Of a stretch of 64,000 nucleotides of DNA, positions 63,373 through 64,000 are shown in pieces (positions within the stretch are counted from its first letter, which is position 1; each line of letters begins with the position of its first letter). Source of the DNA: Bog-473 sp963838835 (lineage in GTDB: Bacteria; Actinomycetota; Acidimicrobiia; Acidimicrobiales; RAAP-2); contig CAWITA010000021.1 of the NCBI GenBank assembly GCA_963838835.1, positions 62,001 through 126,000 of the forward strand, written 5' to 3'. The position numbers and the translations under genes were made by a program. A model generated the notes under the pieces. It had not been told where the DNA came from and did no database searches. It saw only the letters and a list, made by a program, of their open reading frames with translations.

Positions 63373-63544
63373 CGCTACCGATCGTCGCCTTCTCGAGGCA
63401 TCGATCAGAGTGCTTCGGCCTCGGCGGGTTCGCGCCTGGCGGACCTTGTCGAAACGGCCTGATCATTGGCCAGAGCTGACCAACGCCAGATACGTGGGGC
63501 GCCAGATTCGGGCCGTCCCGCCGGGCGGGTGGCACGATCGCGGG

Positions 63545-63550
63545 TACCGT
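63545..63550 (+). promoter_or_regulatory. Candidate leaderless -10 for FkbM gene
   Basis: TACCGT ends 9 nt before the ATG at 63560. Confidence 0.4.
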
Positions 63551-63559
63551 GGCCCGAGC

Positions 63560-64000
63560 ATGGACCACGGGGACGACGGCTGGCGCCACACGGTCAAGAA
63601 CAGGCTCAAGCCGCTGCGAGATCGGCTCGTCGTACGCCTGGGCGGCACGCTGCCCGAACGTGGCCTCACCTACCAGCAGCTCGTCGACCTGCTGTATCCC
63701 ACCCTTCCCGACGACCTCCGCCGTGAGGTTGACGCCGCTGGCGCGGGAGATCTCACGCAGGTGTCGACCATCCGCAAGATGCTCGGGACGATCGAGCACC
63801 AAGTTGCACCGACCATGTTCTCCGTGCAACTCAGCGCGGCGGATGCGCTGAGTTGCACCGTGGGTGGCGTCGAGCTTTTCTGCGACGCCGCCGATGCCGC
63901 CGTGACCCCAGGGCTGCGTTCCGGCGAATACGAGCCTCACCTCACTGCCGTGTTCGAGCGGTACTGCCAGCCAGGGATGACCGTCGTGGACGTCGGGGCG
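63560..64000 (+). CDS. FkbM-family methyltransferase, 5' part only
   Basis: 147 codons run off the window end. The reading frame is uninterrupted from MDHGDDGWRHTVKNRLKPLR and ends CQPGMTVVDVGA, the start of the SAM-binding motif of FkbM proteins. The N-terminal 135 residues hold a helical stretch (LVDLLYPTLPDDLRREVDAA) and a QVSTIRKMLGTIEHQ segment. The third FkbM gene in the window; it follows the JmjC-like gene by 187 bp. Confidence 0.72.
   Translation, partial: MDHGDDGWRHTVKNRLKPLRDRLVVRLGGTLPERGLTYQQLVDLLYPTLPDDLRREVDAAGAGDLTQVSTIRKMLGTIEHQVAPTMFSVQLSAADALSCTVGGVELFCDAADAAVTPGLRSGEYEPHLTAVFERYCQPGMTVVDVGA

Overview
The window is about 64 kb of high-GC DNA with GTG/TTG starts, 4-bp GTGA/ATGA gene overlaps and many probable leaderless starts. 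It fits an actinobacterium. The mix of an AccA3-type carboxylase, WbbL-like rhamnosyltransferase, mycoredoxin-like glutaredoxin and many acyl-CoA, SDR, LLM and amidohydrolase genes suggests an Acidimicrobiia-type lineage (inference). The chromosome looks ordinary; I see no plasmid or phage core genes.

Layout. 0-5.5 kb: lipid or acyl-CoA catabolism (MBL hydrolase, CaiB/BaiF CoA-transferase, acyl-CoA dehydrogenase, acyl-CoA synthetase). 5.6-7 kb: membrane GAF-GGDEF diguanylate cyclase. 7.1-12.1 kb: cobalamin block (secreted protein, MetH, divergent PduO-type adenosyltransferase), broken by five single-base insertions. 12.1-19.1 kb: nitroreductase, rhodanese-ThiF protein, alpha/beta hydrolase, aldo/keto reductase, CtaG-like membrane protein, VOC protein and a methylmalonyl-CoA-mutase-like large subunit. 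19.1-21.6 kb: decaying GNAT pseudogene and a polytopic GT-C-like protein. 21.7-25.8 kb: ABM protein, M20 amidohydrolase, AccA3-like biotin carboxylase and divergent BirA.

25.8-42 kb is a cell-surface glycan region. A + strand operon makes dTDP-rhamnose and UDP-xylose precursors (RmlB, RmlD, UGD, UXS), followed by two GT2 enzymes and a two-lobed DTG aspartic protease. Next come accessory genes, mainly on the - strand and visibly less GC-rich: two FkbM methyltransferases, GT2 and GT2-GT4 glycosyltransferases, a small coiled-coil protein, a GT-C-like membrane protein, and a WbdD-like methyltransferase-kinase-coiled-coil protein. The last is the most interesting object here: its architecture is that of the terminator/ruler protein for polysaccharide chain length known from Gram-negative O-antigens.

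42.5-57.6 kb returns to catabolism: SDRs, LLM oxidoreductase, MDR reductases, two amidohydrolases (one fused to a SnoaL-like domain), ALDH, N-acyl-D-amino-acid-deacylase-like enzyme, peptidase E, 2-hydroxyacid dehydrogenase and FGGY kinase. 57.6-62 kb holds tRNA-His and tRNA-Arg, IS481 and IS110 remnants, and lower-GC cargo between tRNA-Arg-like repeats, suggesting a small island. The window ends with a JmjC/cupin-like protein and the 5' part of an FkbM methyltransferase.

Two window-wide patterns: (1) at least seven single-base insertions break otherwise intact conserved genes, so local sequence error must be considered; (2) at least fourteen starts are preceded at 6-10 nt by TANNNT, as in leaderless actinobacterial transcripts.
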